This document shows positions 34,844 to 43,773 of a stretch of 64,000 nt of DNA, one piece after another. Every line of letters starts with the position of its first letter. Position 1 is the stretch's first letter. The DNA comes from Acidobacteriaceae bacterium (lineage in GTDB: Bacteria; Acidobacteriota; Terriglobia; Terriglobales; Acidobacteriaceae): positions 1 to 64,000 of the forward strand of contig JASHQQ010000351.1 of assembly GCA_030039035.1 (NCBI GenBank). Direction: 5' to 3'. Below the pieces are notes generated by a model. It made no database searches. It was given only the letters and a program-made list of their open reading frames with translations, and was not told where the DNA came from. Both the position numbers and the translations under genes were made by a program.

Positions 34844-37800
34844 TCAGAACGCCTGGCCGATGCCGATGAAATACTGCGTGGCGTTGATGCCTGCCACGGG
34901 ATTCAGGTTGCGGCCGACGTCGATGCGGACGGGGCCGACCGGAGTGGAATAGCGCAATCCGAGACCCACATTGTTCGAATAGAGCGAGGTGAAGTCGTGA
35001 AATCCTGCGGAGGGAAATACGTTGCCGCCATCGTAAAAAGCGACGAGGCTCAGGCCCTTCTTGACCGGCAGCGGAATCCGCGCTTCGGAGTTGAGCAGCA
35101 GCAATTCGTTGCCGCCGCCGGGGACCTGAATAAAGACCCCGCAGTTGGAGGCTCCGCTGCTGCACACTTGCACCTGCCGCTGCGGGCCGGCGCCGTCCAG
35201 GGGAAATCCGCGAAGCGAATTGCCGCCGCCGCTGAAGAAGGCTTCGCTGAGCGGAACGAAACTGTTGGCAAATGGCTGGGCAAGGCCGATGCGGAGGCTT
35301 TCGGCCCACACGATATGGCGAAGCTTTTCGCGATAGATGGCAGCCTGACCGGTCAATTTCGCAAAACTCACGCTGGAGCCAAGCCTGGTGTCATTGAAGT
35401 CCAGTTCCAGCGAATCCAATGCACCCTTGTGCTCGTCCAGCGGGTTATCGCGGGTATCGCGCGTAATATTCGCGGAAACCGTCGAGAGTCTCACGTGCTG
35501 ATCCTTCGCCGGGACAAGGCTGGGAATGAGAACACGGGTCAGGTCCACCTGGCTGAATCCGTATTGCGCAAAGAAGATGGTTTTCCTCGACTTGTCCACG
35601 GGCCGCTGAAACTGCAGCGTTTCCTGCTCTTCCTGTGAGGAGAAGATCGGGTTTTCCTCATTGCGCTCGACGGAGAACGAAGCGGTCGATTTCCACGAGG
35701 ACCATCGGAAATCGGGATCGATGTAATAGAACGCGCCACGCTGGTCCAGCCGTCCGGCGAATCCCGTGACCGAAACCGATTGCCCTTTGCCGAAGAGGTC
35801 ATTGCGCGTGTACTGAAACGTGCCGCGCGGGCCCCAGAAGGTTGTCTCGCTGGTGGTGAAGGTGGATGGCAATCCGATGGGGGGCAGGTTCGGCAATGCG
35901 ACCGTTCCGCCGGGAATGCTGCCTCCGCGATCGATCACCTCGAATCCGAAACCGTAGGTGAATTCGTTCCGGTTCGACTCGTGCACCTTCACAAGCACGT
36001 CATCGACATTCTGCGTTGTGACGGGTTCCTTGGGATCGACCTCGGCCCAGTCGAACACTCCCGTGTGGTTATATAAATTGCTTCCGCCGATGAGCAGTTC
36101 CGACTCCGTGAGCGGCTGCCCCTTCCTGATTTGCTTTACGTCGTTGTTGATCATGCGCTGCCGCGCGTGATCTCTTCCCAATGTGAGGACATTGCCTGTC
36201 GTCACTCGCGGACCCTCGACGATGTGATAAACAACGTCGATGCGATGGGGTTCGGTTTTTGCGTGTTGACTTGCCGTCTCGCGAAAACTGGCAATGAGAT
36301 AGCCGGCCTTGAGATAGTTGGCCAGGATCCCGGCGCGATCGGACTGGACGTGCGCCTGCGAGTAACCGGACCCCGCCGTCAGCTCCAACCCTTTGGGGGC
36401 AAACTGCGACCGGGGAATCGTGTCAACACCTTCAATGGTAAGTGAATTGACGATGTCGCGCGGTCCTTCCACAACACGGAAGGCGATCCCGATATCGCCG
36501 TTGGTTTTTGTCGTGGCCGATGTGACGCGTACATGGCTCCAACCTTCGGACTGGTACACCGCTTCGAGGTTTTTGGCGCTCTTTTCGACAAGCTGATCGG
36601 AGAACTTTCCCGGAGAAAAGAGATGTTTCCTTTCGACAGCGATCTGCGGCTTGAGCCTCGCCGAAGGCAGATCCGCGTTGCCGGTCAATGAGACGGATGT
36701 AACCCTGTGTTTCTTCTCCTTCGTCACCGTATACAGGACGGCGGCGGCCGATGATTGCTTCTTCAGTTGCGACTCAACCTTCACATCGAAATAGCCTTTG
36801 GCCTGAAACCAGGAAACAAGCGCCTGCCGGCCCTCCGCGACGATTTCGTCGTCGACTCCGACGCCCTGATAGACAGGGAGCAACGACTTTTTCTTCCATG
36901 GCCAAAGGTGCGCCCCGGAGATCCGGACTTCGGTCCTGGGGCCCTGGCGAACGCTGAAGTGTATATCCGCACGGTTCGTTGCCGCATCGTATTCGGCGCC
37001 GGAAAGCTTCACCTGAGCATCCAGGTAGTCCTCCTTCTCGAGCTTGTTGCGCAGATAATTCGTGGCTTTGTCGACGGTCGAACGATGATAGGTCCTGCCG
37101 GGCCGGATGGCCGCGGAGTGAAGTCGCGCGCCGAAGGTGGTGAGCGAGTGCGCCAGCAAGGGTCCTTCACTTCCCGGAGCGTTTTCGATGACGACCGATC
37201 CGAATTTTGCCCGCCTTCCCAGCGTGGAGTCGAAGTGCAGGTTGGCGACTGCATGAGTTGAATCGATGGCAAGCCTGGGATCGACGTTTGCGCCAAAGTA
37301 GCCCTCTTGCCGAAAGAATGCAGTCAGATCCTCCTGGTCTGCCCTGATCTCCGACGGGTTGAAAACGTCCTGAATCGGGTAGTGCGCGGCCTGGATCAAC
37401 TGCGAATAGGGAAACTGCCTGGCGCCGGGAAAGGTGAAGATACCGACGTAAACGGCGGGCTCGAGAACAAAGACGATGCGCACGCCGTTGGCGTCCGGTT
37501 CCGCTTCGACCTCCACCCGGCTGAAGTTGCCCGCGGCTTTCAGTGCATTGGCGGTTTCATCCACCTTTTCCCTGGAAAACGGCTGGCCAGTCCGCTGAAC
37601 CAGACACGCGGGGCATCGGCCGGCATCGAAGTCCGGACGCCCCGCAATCCCGATCGAAGACACGACCTGTCCTTCATAAGCGGGCAGCAGGTCTCCCTCA
37701 GCCGTGCGAGGCAGCCCGTCGTCTTGTTGCGCCGGGCTCTTTTGGCAAGCGAGCTGGACGAGAACCATGCACGCCAGCAGAAACAGGGTCCCACGACGCC

Positions 37801-37924
37801 AGGGGAAGCGGCTTTCGACCGCTCCACGGGCCGCCGCAATGCATTCATCCGCGTCAGGGTGGAACTTCACCTCAGTGAGAGATGCCCTTTGAGTGCTCAT
37901 GGGTTGACTGCCGGATGGCGTCAT
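34844..37924 (-). CDS. tamA: TamA/BamA-family outer membrane protein with POTRA domains
   Basis: A 1026-residue protein with an N-terminal hydrophobic segment (TLFLLACMVLVQLAC, possible lipobox but with Gln at -3), several POTRA domains ('YVGIFTFPGARQFPYSQLIQ', 'VRISGAHLWPWKKKS', 'VTSVSLTGNADLPSARL', 'VNSLTIEGVDTIPRSQF') and a C-terminal Omp85 barrel that ends in Phe (YFIGIGQAF), the usual outer-membrane signature. It inserts or secretes proteins or works with TamB in lipid transport. It is longer than E. coli TamA because it has extra POTRA domains. First gene of the tamA-tamB operon. An unusually long N-terminus precedes the hydrophobic segment, so the true start could be later (ATG 37900). 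Confidence 0.88.
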   Translation of the reverse strand: MTPSGSQPMSTQRASLTEVKFHPDADECIAAARGAVESRFPWRRGTLFLLACMVLVQLACQKSPAQQDDGLPRTAEGDLLPAYEGQVVSSIGIAGRPDFDAGRCPACLVQRTGQPFSREKVDETANALKAAGNFSRVEVEAEPDANGVRIVFVLEPAVYVGIFTFPGARQFPYSQLIQAAHYPIQDVFNPSEIRADQEDLTAFFRQEGYFGANVDPRLAIDSTHAVANLHFDSTLGRRAKFGSVVIENAPGSEGPLLAHSLTTFGARLHSAAIRPGRTYHRSTVDKATNYLRNKLEKEDYLDAQVKLSGAEYDAATNRADIHFSVRQGPRTEVRISGAHLWPWKKKSLLPVYQGVGVDDEIVAEGRQALVSWFQAKGYFDVKVESQLKKQSSAAAVLYTVTKEKKHRVTSVSLTGNADLPSARLKPQIAVERKHLFSPGKFSDQLVEKSAKNLEAVYQSEGWSHVRVTSATTKTNGDIGIAFRVVEGPRDIVNSLTIEGVDTIPRSQFAPKGLELTAGSGYSQAHVQSDRAGILANYLKAGYLIASFRETASQHAKTEPHRIDVVYHIVEGPRVTTGNVLTLGRDHARQRMINNDVKQIRKGQPLTESELLIGGSNLYNHTGVFDWAEVDPKEPVTTQNVDDVLVKVHESNRNEFTYGFGFEVIDRGGSIPGGTVALPNLPPIGLPSTFTTSETTFWGPRGTFQYTRNDLFGKGQSVSVTGFAGRLDQRGAFYYIDPDFRWSSWKSTASFSVERNEENPIFSSQEEQETLQFQRPVDKSRKTIFFAQYGFSQVDLTRVLIPSLVPAKDQHVRLSTVSANITRDTRDNPLDEHKGALDSLELDFNDTRLGSSVSFAKLTGQAAIYREKLRHIVWAESLRIGLAQPFANSFVPLSEAFFSGGGNSLRGFPLDGAGPQRQVQVCSSGASNCGVFIQVPGGGNELLLLNSEARIPLPVKKGLSLVAFYDGGNVFPSAGFHDFTSLYSNNVGLGLRYSTPVGPVRIDVGRNLNPVAGINATQYFIGIGQAF

Positions 37925-38086
37925 TCTTCAGTTGGAGGCAGAACGAAGCAAGCACGCGGGTTACCACCCATGCGGGCCTCGCATCCATATCTCAACGTGA
38001 GCGGCTTCGCGGCAAAACCGGCTTCATCCCTCGACCGTGATCGCTCAATCGCAGAGTTCGATGGCGCCGCGGGAAGATCCGGTCGC

Positions 38087-38464
38087 ATGACAGCGCTTTT
38101 GGGCGCCGGGGTTTCCATCCGTGAGTTGAGCCGCCGCATCTGGAAATCCACGGTTGCCGACCGGCTCTTCGGGCACGCCGCCGAGCCTGGTTTCTACTTC
38201 CTCTTCGCGCTTTTCCCGACGTTATGCTGTGCGGGCTCCATTCTGGGGCTCGTGGCCCGATCCGCGCATCAGATCTCCGACAAGCTCCTCGAACACCTTG
38301 CTCTCGTTATTCCCATTTCCGCGCTGGCAACCGTCGTCGTCACTTTCAACGAAACCACTGCAGCAGCCACCTCAGGGAAGCTGACCTTCGGATCCATCGC
38401 GGCCATCTGGCCGGCGTCGGGCGAGGCAAAGGCTGAGACGCGTCCGCGCGCTCCGAAGTCGTAA
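38087..38464 (+). pseudogene. truncated YihY/BrkB-family membrane protein
   Basis: Residues 10-108 match the N-terminal third of the YihY/virulence factor BrkB (UPF0761) family: 'LSRRIWKSTVADRLFGHAAE' then 'GFYFLFALFPTLCC' and 'GKLTFGSIAAIWPAS'. Family members are usually near 300 residues with six membrane helices; here the frame runs into 'GEAKAETRPRAPKS' and stops at 125 residues. The match ends just where the family's conserved 'ALWxAS' stretch occurs. The Lys/Arg/Pro tail looks foreign, either the end of another gene joined by a deletion or a frameshifted read-through. It lies 19 bases upstream of treY on the same strand. A functional short protein is unlikely. Confidence 0.6.
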
Positions 38465-38483
38465 AACGCATCCAATCAGGCGT

Positions 38484-41138
38484 ATGCCGTGTGCACCGAC
38501 GTCCTGTTATCGCCTGCAGCTCCACGCGGGATTCGCTTTTGCCGAAGCCATCGAGGCGGCACGATATCTGAAGCAACTGGGGATTTCGCATCTTTATTGC
38601 TCTCCGTACCTGCAATCGGTAAGAGGCAGCCTGCACGGCTACGATGTGGTCGATCCCCAGCGGGTGAATGCCGAGATTGGCGGCGAGGAGGGCCATCGCC
38701 GCTTCTGCGCCTCCCTGAGAGAGCTCGGCATGGGGCAGGTGCTCGACATTGTGCCCAACCATATGGCCACCGGACCGGAGAACAAGTACTGGTGGGATGT
38801 GCTGGAAAACGGCCCCTCGAGCCGGTTTGCCACATGGTTCGACATCGACTGGAATTCCGCCGAGGCGAAACTGCAGAACAAGGTCCTGCTTCCCGTCCTG
38901 GGCGACCAGTACGGGCGCGCGCTGAGCGCAGGCCAGCTCCCGATCGGATACGACGGCCAATCGTTCCAGGTGTCGTATATGGGGCTCGCTTTTCCGCTGT
39001 CGCCGCGTTCGCTGTCGATTCCTTTGAGCATGGCGGCGCAAACCATCCAGGCGCCGATTCTCAATTTCATCGCCGACAGCCTGGCGCGGCTTCTCTCGCC
39101 TGGCGCGCGCGACGAAGAAGCACAGGCAGCGCGTCATCGCGACAAGACCGTCCTTTACGAGCTGTTGCTGCGTTTTTGCCAGGAGAACCCGGGAGCGCCG
39201 GAAGCGATCAAGGAAGCCGTGGACGCGCTCAACCGCGACCACGATGCCCTGGATGCGATCCTGAATCTGCAGAATTATCGACTCGCCTACTGGCGCACCG
39301 CCGATCAGGAGCTGGGATACCGCCGTTTCTTCGACATCAACACCCTGGCGGGCGTGCGCGTGGAGCGATCCCGCGTCTTCCATGCGACCCATTCGCGGAT
39401 TCTGGCGTGGCTTCGCGATGGCGTCATCGATGGCGTACGCATCGATCACGTGGACGGACTGCGCGATCCGGAGGAGTACACGGTTCGCCTGCGCGGCAAC
39501 GCTCCCCAGGCATGGATACTGGCGGAGAAGATCCTGCAGCCGGGCGAATCGCTGCGCGCCAACTGGCCCATCGACGGCACCACCGGCTACGACTTCCTGA
39601 ACCTGTGCATGGCCTTGCTCGTCAATGGCGAGGGACTCCGCGAACTCGCAGAGATCTATGGGAAATTCGCCGGAGAATCGCAGGAATATGAAGGGCTTGT
39701 CCGCGCCAGAAAACTCGCCGTGCAGCAGGAGGCGCTGGGCAGCGAAGTGAATCGCCTGGCGCACCTGTTTGTGGGGATATGCGAGAACAACCGCGACCGG
39801 AGGGATTACACGCGTGCCGAGATACGGCGCGCAATCCGGGAAGTTGCCGCATGCTTCCGGGTCTACAGAACCTATGTGTCCCCGGAACGCGACGAGATTG
39901 CGGATGAGGACAGCGATGAAATCGGCCATGCCGTGGCCATGGCGAAGACGCGCCGAACGGACCTGGATCCGGACCTGTTCGACTTTATCGGCGATGTATT
40001 GTGGTTGCGCGCGCGCGGCGAGGTCGAAAGCGAATTCCTTTTGCGCTTTCAGCAGTTCACCTCTCCGGTGATGGCGAAGGGAATGGAAGACACGGTACTT
40101 TACTGCTTCAATCGTATGATCGGCCTGAACGAGGTGGGCGGCGCGCCGGACCGCGACGGGATCGCTCTTGAAGAGTTCCATGCGTACTGCGCCGCCGCGC
40201 TCGCCCGTCATCCGCAAACGATGAACACTCTCTCCACGCACGATACCAAGCGCTCCGACGACGTGCGGGCGCGGCTCGCGGTGTTGACGGAGATTCCCGG
40301 GCAATGGCGCCTGGCGCTGGGCCGGTGGTCGCGGATGAACAGGAGGTTCAGGACCGGGCAGTTTCCGGACCGCAACACGGAGTATTTCCTTTATCAGACA
40401 CTGGTCGGCGCCTGGCCGATTTCAAAGGAGCGGATCGCGGCGTACATGGAAAAGGCCGTGCGCGAGGCAAAACAATTCACGAGCTGGACGCAGCCCAACA
40501 AGGAGTTCGAAGATGCGCTGCGGACCTTTGTGGAACAGATCGTCGATTCACCACCGTTCATCGCGGAACTGGAGGCTTTTGTCGGCCGGGTTCTTCTGCC
40601 CGGCAGGATCAACAGCCTGACGCAGACCTTGATCAAATGCAGCGCGCCCGGCGTTCCCGACACGTACCAGGGAAGCGAACTGTGGGATCTTCGACTCGTG
40701 GATCCCGACAATCGCGGCCCGGTCGACTTTGCCCTGCGGCAGTCGATGCTGGAGGAGCTCAAAAGCGGGATGCCTGTCGAAGAGATCATGAAGAGGATGG
40801 ACAGCGGGATGCCAAAGCTTTGGGTTCTTTACAAGGCACTGCATCTGCGGAGGGAGAAGCCGGCCTGGTTCGATCGGACGGCCTCGTACAGGCCGCTGGC
40901 CGCGAGCGGCTCCAGAAAGGACCATCTCATTTCGTATCTTCGCGGCGAAGCGGTCGCAGTGGTCGCTCCCCGATGGAATGCCAGAACGGCTGGAAGCTTC
41001 GCATCGACAGCCGTGGAATTCCCGGACGGCGTCTGGAATCATCTGCTCACCGGCGAAGCGTTCAAAGGCGGCGCAATCCGGGCGCAGAACCTGTTCCGGC
41101 GATTTCCGGTGGCGCTTCTGGCAAAGAGCGGAGAGTAG
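38484..41138 (+). CDS. treY: malto-oligosyltrehalose synthase
   Basis: An 884-residue GH13 enzyme that isomerises the reducing-end glucose of maltodextrins into an alpha,alpha-1,1 linkage. The four GH13 regions are visible: 'LDIVPNHMATG', 'GVRIDHVDGLRDPEEY' (nucleophile Asp), 'WILAEKILQPGE' (acid/base Glu), and 'STHDTKRSDDVRAR'. The N-terminal 'TSCYRLQLHAGFAFAEA' is characteristic of TreY. Cytoplasmic. Its TAG overlaps the treZ ribosome binding site, so the two genes are coupled. The product is cleaved by TreZ to free trehalose, an osmo- and stress protectant. Confidence 0.97.
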   Translation: MPCAPTSCYRLQLHAGFAFAEAIEAARYLKQLGISHLYCSPYLQSVRGSLHGYDVVDPQRVNAEIGGEEGHRRFCASLRELGMGQVLDIVPNHMATGPENKYWWDVLENGPSSRFATWFDIDWNSAEAKLQNKVLLPVLGDQYGRALSAGQLPIGYDGQSFQVSYMGLAFPLSPRSLSIPLSMAAQTIQAPILNFIADSLARLLSPGARDEEAQAARHRDKTVLYELLLRFCQENPGAPEAIKEAVDALNRDHDALDAILNLQNYRLAYWRTADQELGYRRFFDINTLAGVRVERSRVFHATHSRILAWLRDGVIDGVRIDHVDGLRDPEEYTVRLRGNAPQAWILAEKILQPGESLRANWPIDGTTGYDFLNLCMALLVNGEGLRELAEIYGKFAGESQEYEGLVRARKLAVQQEALGSEVNRLAHLFVGICENNRDRRDYTRAEIRRAIREVAACFRVYRTYVSPERDEIADEDSDEIGHAVAMAKTRRTDLDPDLFDFIGDVLWLRARGEVESEFLLRFQQFTSPVMAKGMEDTVLYCFNRMIGLNEVGGAPDRDGIALEEFHAYCAAALARHPQTMNTLSTHDTKRSDDVRARLAVLTEIPGQWRLALGRWSRMNRRFRTGQFPDRNTEYFLYQTLVGAWPISKERIAAYMEKAVREAKQFTSWTQPNKEFEDALRTFVEQIVDSPPFIAELEAFVGRVLLPGRINSLTQTLIKCSAPGVPDTYQGSELWDLRLVDPDNRGPVDFALRQSMLEELKSGMPVEEIMKRMDSGMPKLWVLYKALHLRREKPAWFDRTASYRPLAASGSRKDHLISYLRGEAVAVVAPRWNARTAGSFASTAVEFPDGVWNHLLTGEAFKGGAIRAQNLFRRFPVALLAKSGE

Positions 41139-41140
41139 GA

Positions 41141-42880
41141 ATGCATCGATTTGCGGTCTGGGCTCCATTTGCGAAGCGTATGTCAGTCCATGTGGACGGA
41201 GTGACACACGAAATGGAAGGACCCGATGCGCGTCAATGGTGGCGCCTTTCGGTTGGGGATGCAGGTCCCGGAACGGACTACGGCTTTCTCATCGACGATG
41301 ATCCGAAGATCCATCCGGATCCGCGCTCGATGTCGCAGCCAAATGGCGTGCACGGGCTGTCGCGGATTTACGATCACGAAGCCTTCTGCTGGACCGACGC
41401 GAAATTCCAGTCGCCTCCTTTGGCCAGCGGCATTGTTTACGAGGTGCACATCGGGACTTTTACGCCGGAAGGTACGCCGGATGCCGCAATTGCGAAGCTG
41501 GACCATCTGGTTGAACTCGGCGTGACCCATGTCGAGTTGATGCCCGTAGCCGCCTTCGACGGGGTTTACGGCTGGGGCTACGACGGCGTGGCGCTGTATG
41601 CCGTGCACCATCCGTACGGAGGTCCGGACGGATTGAAGCGCCTTGTCGACGCAGCGCATGCAAGGGGTCTGGCCGTGTTGCTCGATGTTGTCTACAACCA
41701 CTTCGGTCCGGCGGGGAGTTCGATCGGCAAGTTCGGACCCTATGTCACCGGGTTACACCAGACGCCCTGGGGCGGAGCGGTGAATCTCGAGAGTTACGGA
41801 TCGAACGAGGTGCGCCGGTTCTTCTGCGACAACGCGCTGATGTGGCTGCGCGACTTTCACATCGATGGGCTTCGTCTCGACGCGGTGCACGCATTCGTCG
41901 ACCGCTCGGCCATCCACTTCCTGGAACAGCTCAGCGAGGAGGTAAAGTCCCTGGAGGCGGCGCTGGCGCGCCGTCTCGTCCTCATCGCGGAGAGTGACCT
42001 GAACGATCCCCGCGTGGTTACGCCCCGTGAAGCGGGGGGATACGGCATCGACGCCCAATGGAGCGACGACTTCCATCATGCCCTCTTCGCCGTGCTCAAC
42101 CCGCACGAGAGAAAAGGGTACTACGCCGATTTCGGCTGCTTTGCCCATCTGGCCAAAGCGCTGGAGCACACCTTCGTGTACGACGGAATCTACTCGAACT
42201 ATCGAAGGCGCATTCACGGCCGTCCGGCCGGCGCGCTGTCGCCGCATCGATTCCTCGGGTACATTCAGACGCACGACCAGGTGGGAAATCGCGCGGTTGG
42301 CGACAGGATCAGCCACCTGGCCGGCATGGAGCGCGCCAAGGTCGCGGCGGCGATGGTTCTTCTCAGCCCCTTCGTTCCCATGCTGCTTCAGGGCGAGGAA
42401 TGGGCCGCGTCCACGCCGTTCCAATACTTTGCCGATCACCGCGATCCGGATCTGGCGCGCAGGGTCTCCGAGGGGAGGAAACGGGAGTTTTCGGCGTTCG
42501 GATGGGACCCCGAGTCGGTCCCCGACCCGGTCAGCAAGGAAACGTTTCAGGCGTCGAAGCTGAAGTGGGAAGAGGCGAGCGGCGAAAGACACGCGGAGAT
42601 GCTGGAATGGTACAAGGCGCTGATTCGTCTGAGACGGAGTACGCCTTGTCTCAACGATGGAGCCGCCGGCAGCACGCACGTATCTTACGATGAGGAAGAA
42701 AGATGGATCCGGCTGGAACGCGGAACCGTCACAGCGATCTGCAACCTCGGCGGGCAGGCGAAGGAGTTTTCTGTTCCTCGCGCCGGCAGCGTGGCGCTCG
42801 TTTCACGCAGCGGGACCGGGATTCGCGAGGATGCCGTGAATCTGCCGCCCGATACGGTCGTCGTAGTTTCGCACAATTGA
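41141..42880 (+). CDS. treZ: malto-oligosyltrehalose trehalohydrolase
   Basis: A 579-residue GH13 enzyme with the N-terminal carbohydrate-binding sheet domain (MHRFAVWAPFAKRMSVHVDG) and catalytic motifs 'LDVVYNHFGPAG', 'GLRLDAVHAF' (nucleophile Asp), 'LIAESDLNDPRV' (acid/base Glu) and 'QTHDQVGNR'. It releases trehalose from the TreY product. The start at ATG 41141 sits two bases after the treY stop, following GAGAGTAGGA. The track ORF beginning at 40304 is the treY shadow plus treZ in frame. The gene converges with the P-loop ATPase at 42914, with a 33-bp gap. Confidence 0.97.
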   Translation: MHRFAVWAPFAKRMSVHVDGVTHEMEGPDARQWWRLSVGDAGPGTDYGFLIDDDPKIHPDPRSMSQPNGVHGLSRIYDHEAFCWTDAKFQSPPLASGIVYEVHIGTFTPEGTPDAAIAKLDHLVELGVTHVELMPVAAFDGVYGWGYDGVALYAVHHPYGGPDGLKRLVDAAHARGLAVLLDVVYNHFGPAGSSIGKFGPYVTGLHQTPWGGAVNLESYGSNEVRRFFCDNALMWLRDFHIDGLRLDAVHAFVDRSAIHFLEQLSEEVKSLEAALARRLVLIAESDLNDPRVVTPREAGGYGIDAQWSDDFHHALFAVLNPHERKGYYADFGCFAHLAKALEHTFVYDGIYSNYRRRIHGRPAGALSPHRFLGYIQTHDQVGNRAVGDRISHLAGMERAKVAAAMVLLSPFVPMLLQGEEWAASTPFQYFADHRDPDLARRVSEGRKREFSAFGWDPESVPDPVSKETFQASKLKWEEASGERHAEMLEWYKALIRLRRSTPCLNDGAAGSTHVSYDEEERWIRLERGTVTAICNLGGQAKEFSVPRAGSVALVSRSGTGIREDAVNLPPDTVVVVSHN

Positions 42881-42913
42881 TCGATGCTGGCCGAGCGACA
42901 CAAATGTGCAGGG

Positions 42914-43669
42914 TTATTCGTGGCGTCCCATGCGGTAATCGAGATACAGAACATGCGCCTTGATCCGGTCGCCCGCATGGTAGCGCGGAAAATGCGCCAT
43001 CTTCAGCATGGCCACAATGGCACCGGGGTTCCCGTTGCTCCACTCGACAAGCTGACGCAGGACAGGCTCGAGATTTGAGAAACACAATCCCGTCCGGCGG
43101 GCCTCTCTCCGCGCAAATTCAAGAGCGACGGGCAGCGGAAACTCCTTCATTTCCAGCCGCTCCGATTTGCCGGCGCACATGGGCCGCAGGGCGCCGATGT
43201 CTTCCATGTGCGGGGTGCGAGCCACGAAAACGACCGGAGTGCGATCGAAGTAGTTGAGATCCTTGATCAGACCGGTTACGACACGGGATGGGCCGGCAAG
43301 ATGATCCAGGGCAAGAAGAAACGGCTGCTGTCCGAGAGCCCGCTGTACGATGCCCTTGAGAGATCCGGTGCCCGACGATGTGAAACCGGCGGGGAGATCG
43401 AGTCCGGGTTTTGCGACGCGGCGCAGCTCTTCAACGAGCGTGAGCAATAATTCGCGCGGAGATTTCACCTGCGGGGCAAAGAGGACGAGCGGTTGCGTCT
43501 GGACAAAGCTCCGCAGCAGGCGCGTCTTGCCGATCCCTTCCGGTCCGTAGACCAGCATGGATTTCCGTCTCAGCGCCTGCGCCTGCAATCGGGCCAATTC
43601 CCCGCTGCGCTCGACGATTGCGGCGTACTGCCCGGGATCGATGCCGCCGTTGACGGTGAGCGTGGCCAT
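42914..43669 (-). CDS. small P-loop (AAA/ExeA-like) ATPase at the end of the fluoride locus
   Basis: A 251-residue soluble ATPase. Walker A is GPEGIGKT at about residues 42-49, a hydrophobic strand with acidic end (FLLALDHL) resembles Walker B, and 'VVFVARTPHMEDIGALRPMC' looks like the sensor region. The C-terminal half 'FARREARRTGLCFSNLEPVL' is helical, like the lid of STAND/ExeA ATPases. It starts 104 bases after the GTPase-A stop on the same strand with no clear terminator between, so it may be the last gene of the operon. Its partner is unknown; no transposase gene is nearby, which argues against a TniB role. Confidence 0.75.
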   Translation of the reverse strand: MATLTVNGGIDPGQYAAIVERSGELARLQAQALRRKSMLVYGPEGIGKTRLLRSFVQTQPLVLFAPQVKSPRELLLTLVEELRRVAKPGLDLPAGFTSSGTGSLKGIVQRALGQQPFLLALDHLAGPSRVVTGLIKDLNYFDRTPVVFVARTPHMEDIGALRPMCAGKSERLEMKEFPLPVALEFARREARRTGLCFSNLEPVLRQLVEWSNGNPGAIVAMLKMAHFPRYHAGDRIKAHVLYLDYRMGRHE

Positions 43670-43773
43670 GATGGAGCCTTTCGGGAGCGAAGCAGGGATA
43701 CGACAGGGTGAATTCGTTGCTCCCACCCCATGCGGCGGAAACAAAGACGGCGCAAGGATGAGGCACCGAGGTG

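Noticed and set aside
34229-35638. 469-aa plus-strand ORF
   Set aside because: Antisense to tamA/tamB, with no recognisable domain.
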